DNA of 64,000 nt, from positions 310,001 through 374,000 of the forward strand of contig NZ_CP150170.1 in the NCBI RefSeq assembly GCF_037963865.1, given 5' to 3'. Position numbers and translations under genes: made by a program. Shown here one piece after another: positions 63,564 through 64,000 of this stretch (the stretch's first letter is position 1; the number at the start of each line of letters is the position of its first letter). The notes beneath the pieces were generated by a model. The model ran no database searches and was not told the DNA's origin. It was given only the letters and a program-made list of their open reading frames with translations. Source of the DNA: Paenibacillus sp. FSL R10-2734 (lineage in GTDB: Bacteria; Bacillota; Bacilli; Paenibacillales; Paenibacillaceae).

Positions 63564-64000
63564 TCACCCTAAATCTGGTTGATCCTGAAGTGTAACTAGC
63601 AGGTCCTTCGTACCATGCAATTCGAACACAACAATCTCATTCTCACCCGCACGCAGAAGTGGCCCTGGAACATAAAGCCTCTTCTGCGGTCCTGCCTCCC
63701 AATAACGTCCGAGGTTGAAGCCATTTACGAATACAATTCCCTTTGTCCAGCCCTCAAGTGCTAGAAAGGTGTCTGCGATATCTGCCTCTTGCTCAATATG
63801 AAAGGAGCCTTTATAAAATGCAGGTCCTTCGCTTCCTTCCTCAACATGAACAACAGGTGCATCATGTAGTAGATCGATATTGTCCATGGGTAGACTATGA
63901 ATCGTCCAATCAAATAGGAACTGAAATCCCAATCTCGCACCCTCGGTAATTCCCTTACAATCTCTTAAAAACGGTCCATAATTCGTTCTGCCCATATTCT
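63564..64000 (-). CDS. GH35 beta-galactosidase, C-terminus only (partial)
   Basis: The frame is open to the window edge. The visible 145 codons contain NMGRTNYGPFL and KGITEGARLGF at the N-terminal side, a jelly-roll with GPAFYKGSFHIEQ and the conserved VFVNGFNLGRYWEAGPQKRLYVPGPLLRAGENEI, which marks GH35 beta-galactosidases. The catalytic domain lies outside the window. It ends 76 nt before the GH88 start, in the same orientation, and with GH88, EamA and PHP genes likely forms one operon. Confidence 0.85.
   Translation of the reverse strand, partial: NMGRTNYGPFLRDCKGITEGARLGFQFLFDWTIHSLPMDNIDLLHDAPVVHVEEGSEGPAFYKGSFHIEQEADIADTFLALEGWTKGIVFVNGFNLGRYWEAGPQKRLYVPGPLLRAGENEIVVFELHGTKDLLVTLQDQPDLG

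Overview
The window looks like chromosomal DNA of a Paenibacillus-type, low-to-moderate GC, spore-forming Firmicute. The supporting signs are strong GGAGG-type ribosome binding sites, frequent GTG/TTG starts, two very large exported proteins ending in three SLH domains, a LysM-GH18 spore germination hydrolase, many carbohydrate ABC/GH genes, and short T-tailed terminators. No prophage, CRISPR array or rRNA was seen. One tRNA (Leu, anticodon CAG) and one IS200/IS605 transposon are present.

Layout. 0-7.3 kb: start of a MocR-type regulator divergent from an EamA exporter, a cluster of short intergenic repeats, a secreted protein of unknown function, an OmpR/histidine kinase pair, an RclA-type flavin disulfide reductase and a MATE exporter. 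7.4-12.0 kb: tRNA-Leu, then a giant SLH-anchored double nucleotidase whose promoter carries a full match to the GlnR/TnrA box. 12.2-16.3 kb: small genes, and a spore germination hydrolase gene broken by a tnpA-tnpB transposon with loss of coding sequence. 16.3-18.6 kb: ChbG-like deacetylase and GPH sugar transporter. 18.7-30.4 kb: nucleoside and purine catabolism, comprising RbsR-like repressor, ribokinase, GNAT, nucleoside hydrolase, DcuC-type carrier, phosphoketolase, GntR regulator, guanine deaminase and NCS2 permease. Together these could split nucleosides, send ribose through ribose-5-P to phosphoketolase, and import and deaminate the base. 30.6-36 kb: prolyl-4-hydroxylase-like oxygenase and a 1398-residue repeat/SLH surface protein with a long attenuator-like leader. 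36.3-41.5 kb: EamA exporter, two DHA2-type MFS pumps, DoxX and a MarR regulator with shared operator motifs. 41.6-50.6 kb: a LacI-controlled operon of ROK kinase, cytoplasmic GH9, SIS enzyme and sugar ABC importer. 50.9-54.3 kb: Crp/Fnr regulator, membrane coiled-coil protein and an unusual cNMP-cNMP-PrsW-zinc ribbon fusion. 54.6-59.6 kb: GT-C, a GT2 with tandem MshEN-like domains, and ManC, probably making a surface mannose-containing glycan. 59.9-64 kb: CehA/McbA-like PHP enzyme, EamA carrier, GH88 and the C-terminus of a GH35 beta-galactosidase.

The most unusual signals are three. First, a promoter module repeated almost unchanged, with identical spacing, upstream of the crp-prsW operon and of the repeat/SLH surface protein gene. 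This suggests one Crp-type regulator links a regulated intramembrane protease locus to the cell surface. Second, a candidate attenuator (riboswitch-like) leader in front of the same SLH gene. Third, the cNMP-PrsW fusion itself. All functional statements come from reading sequence and family knowledge; no database searches were run.
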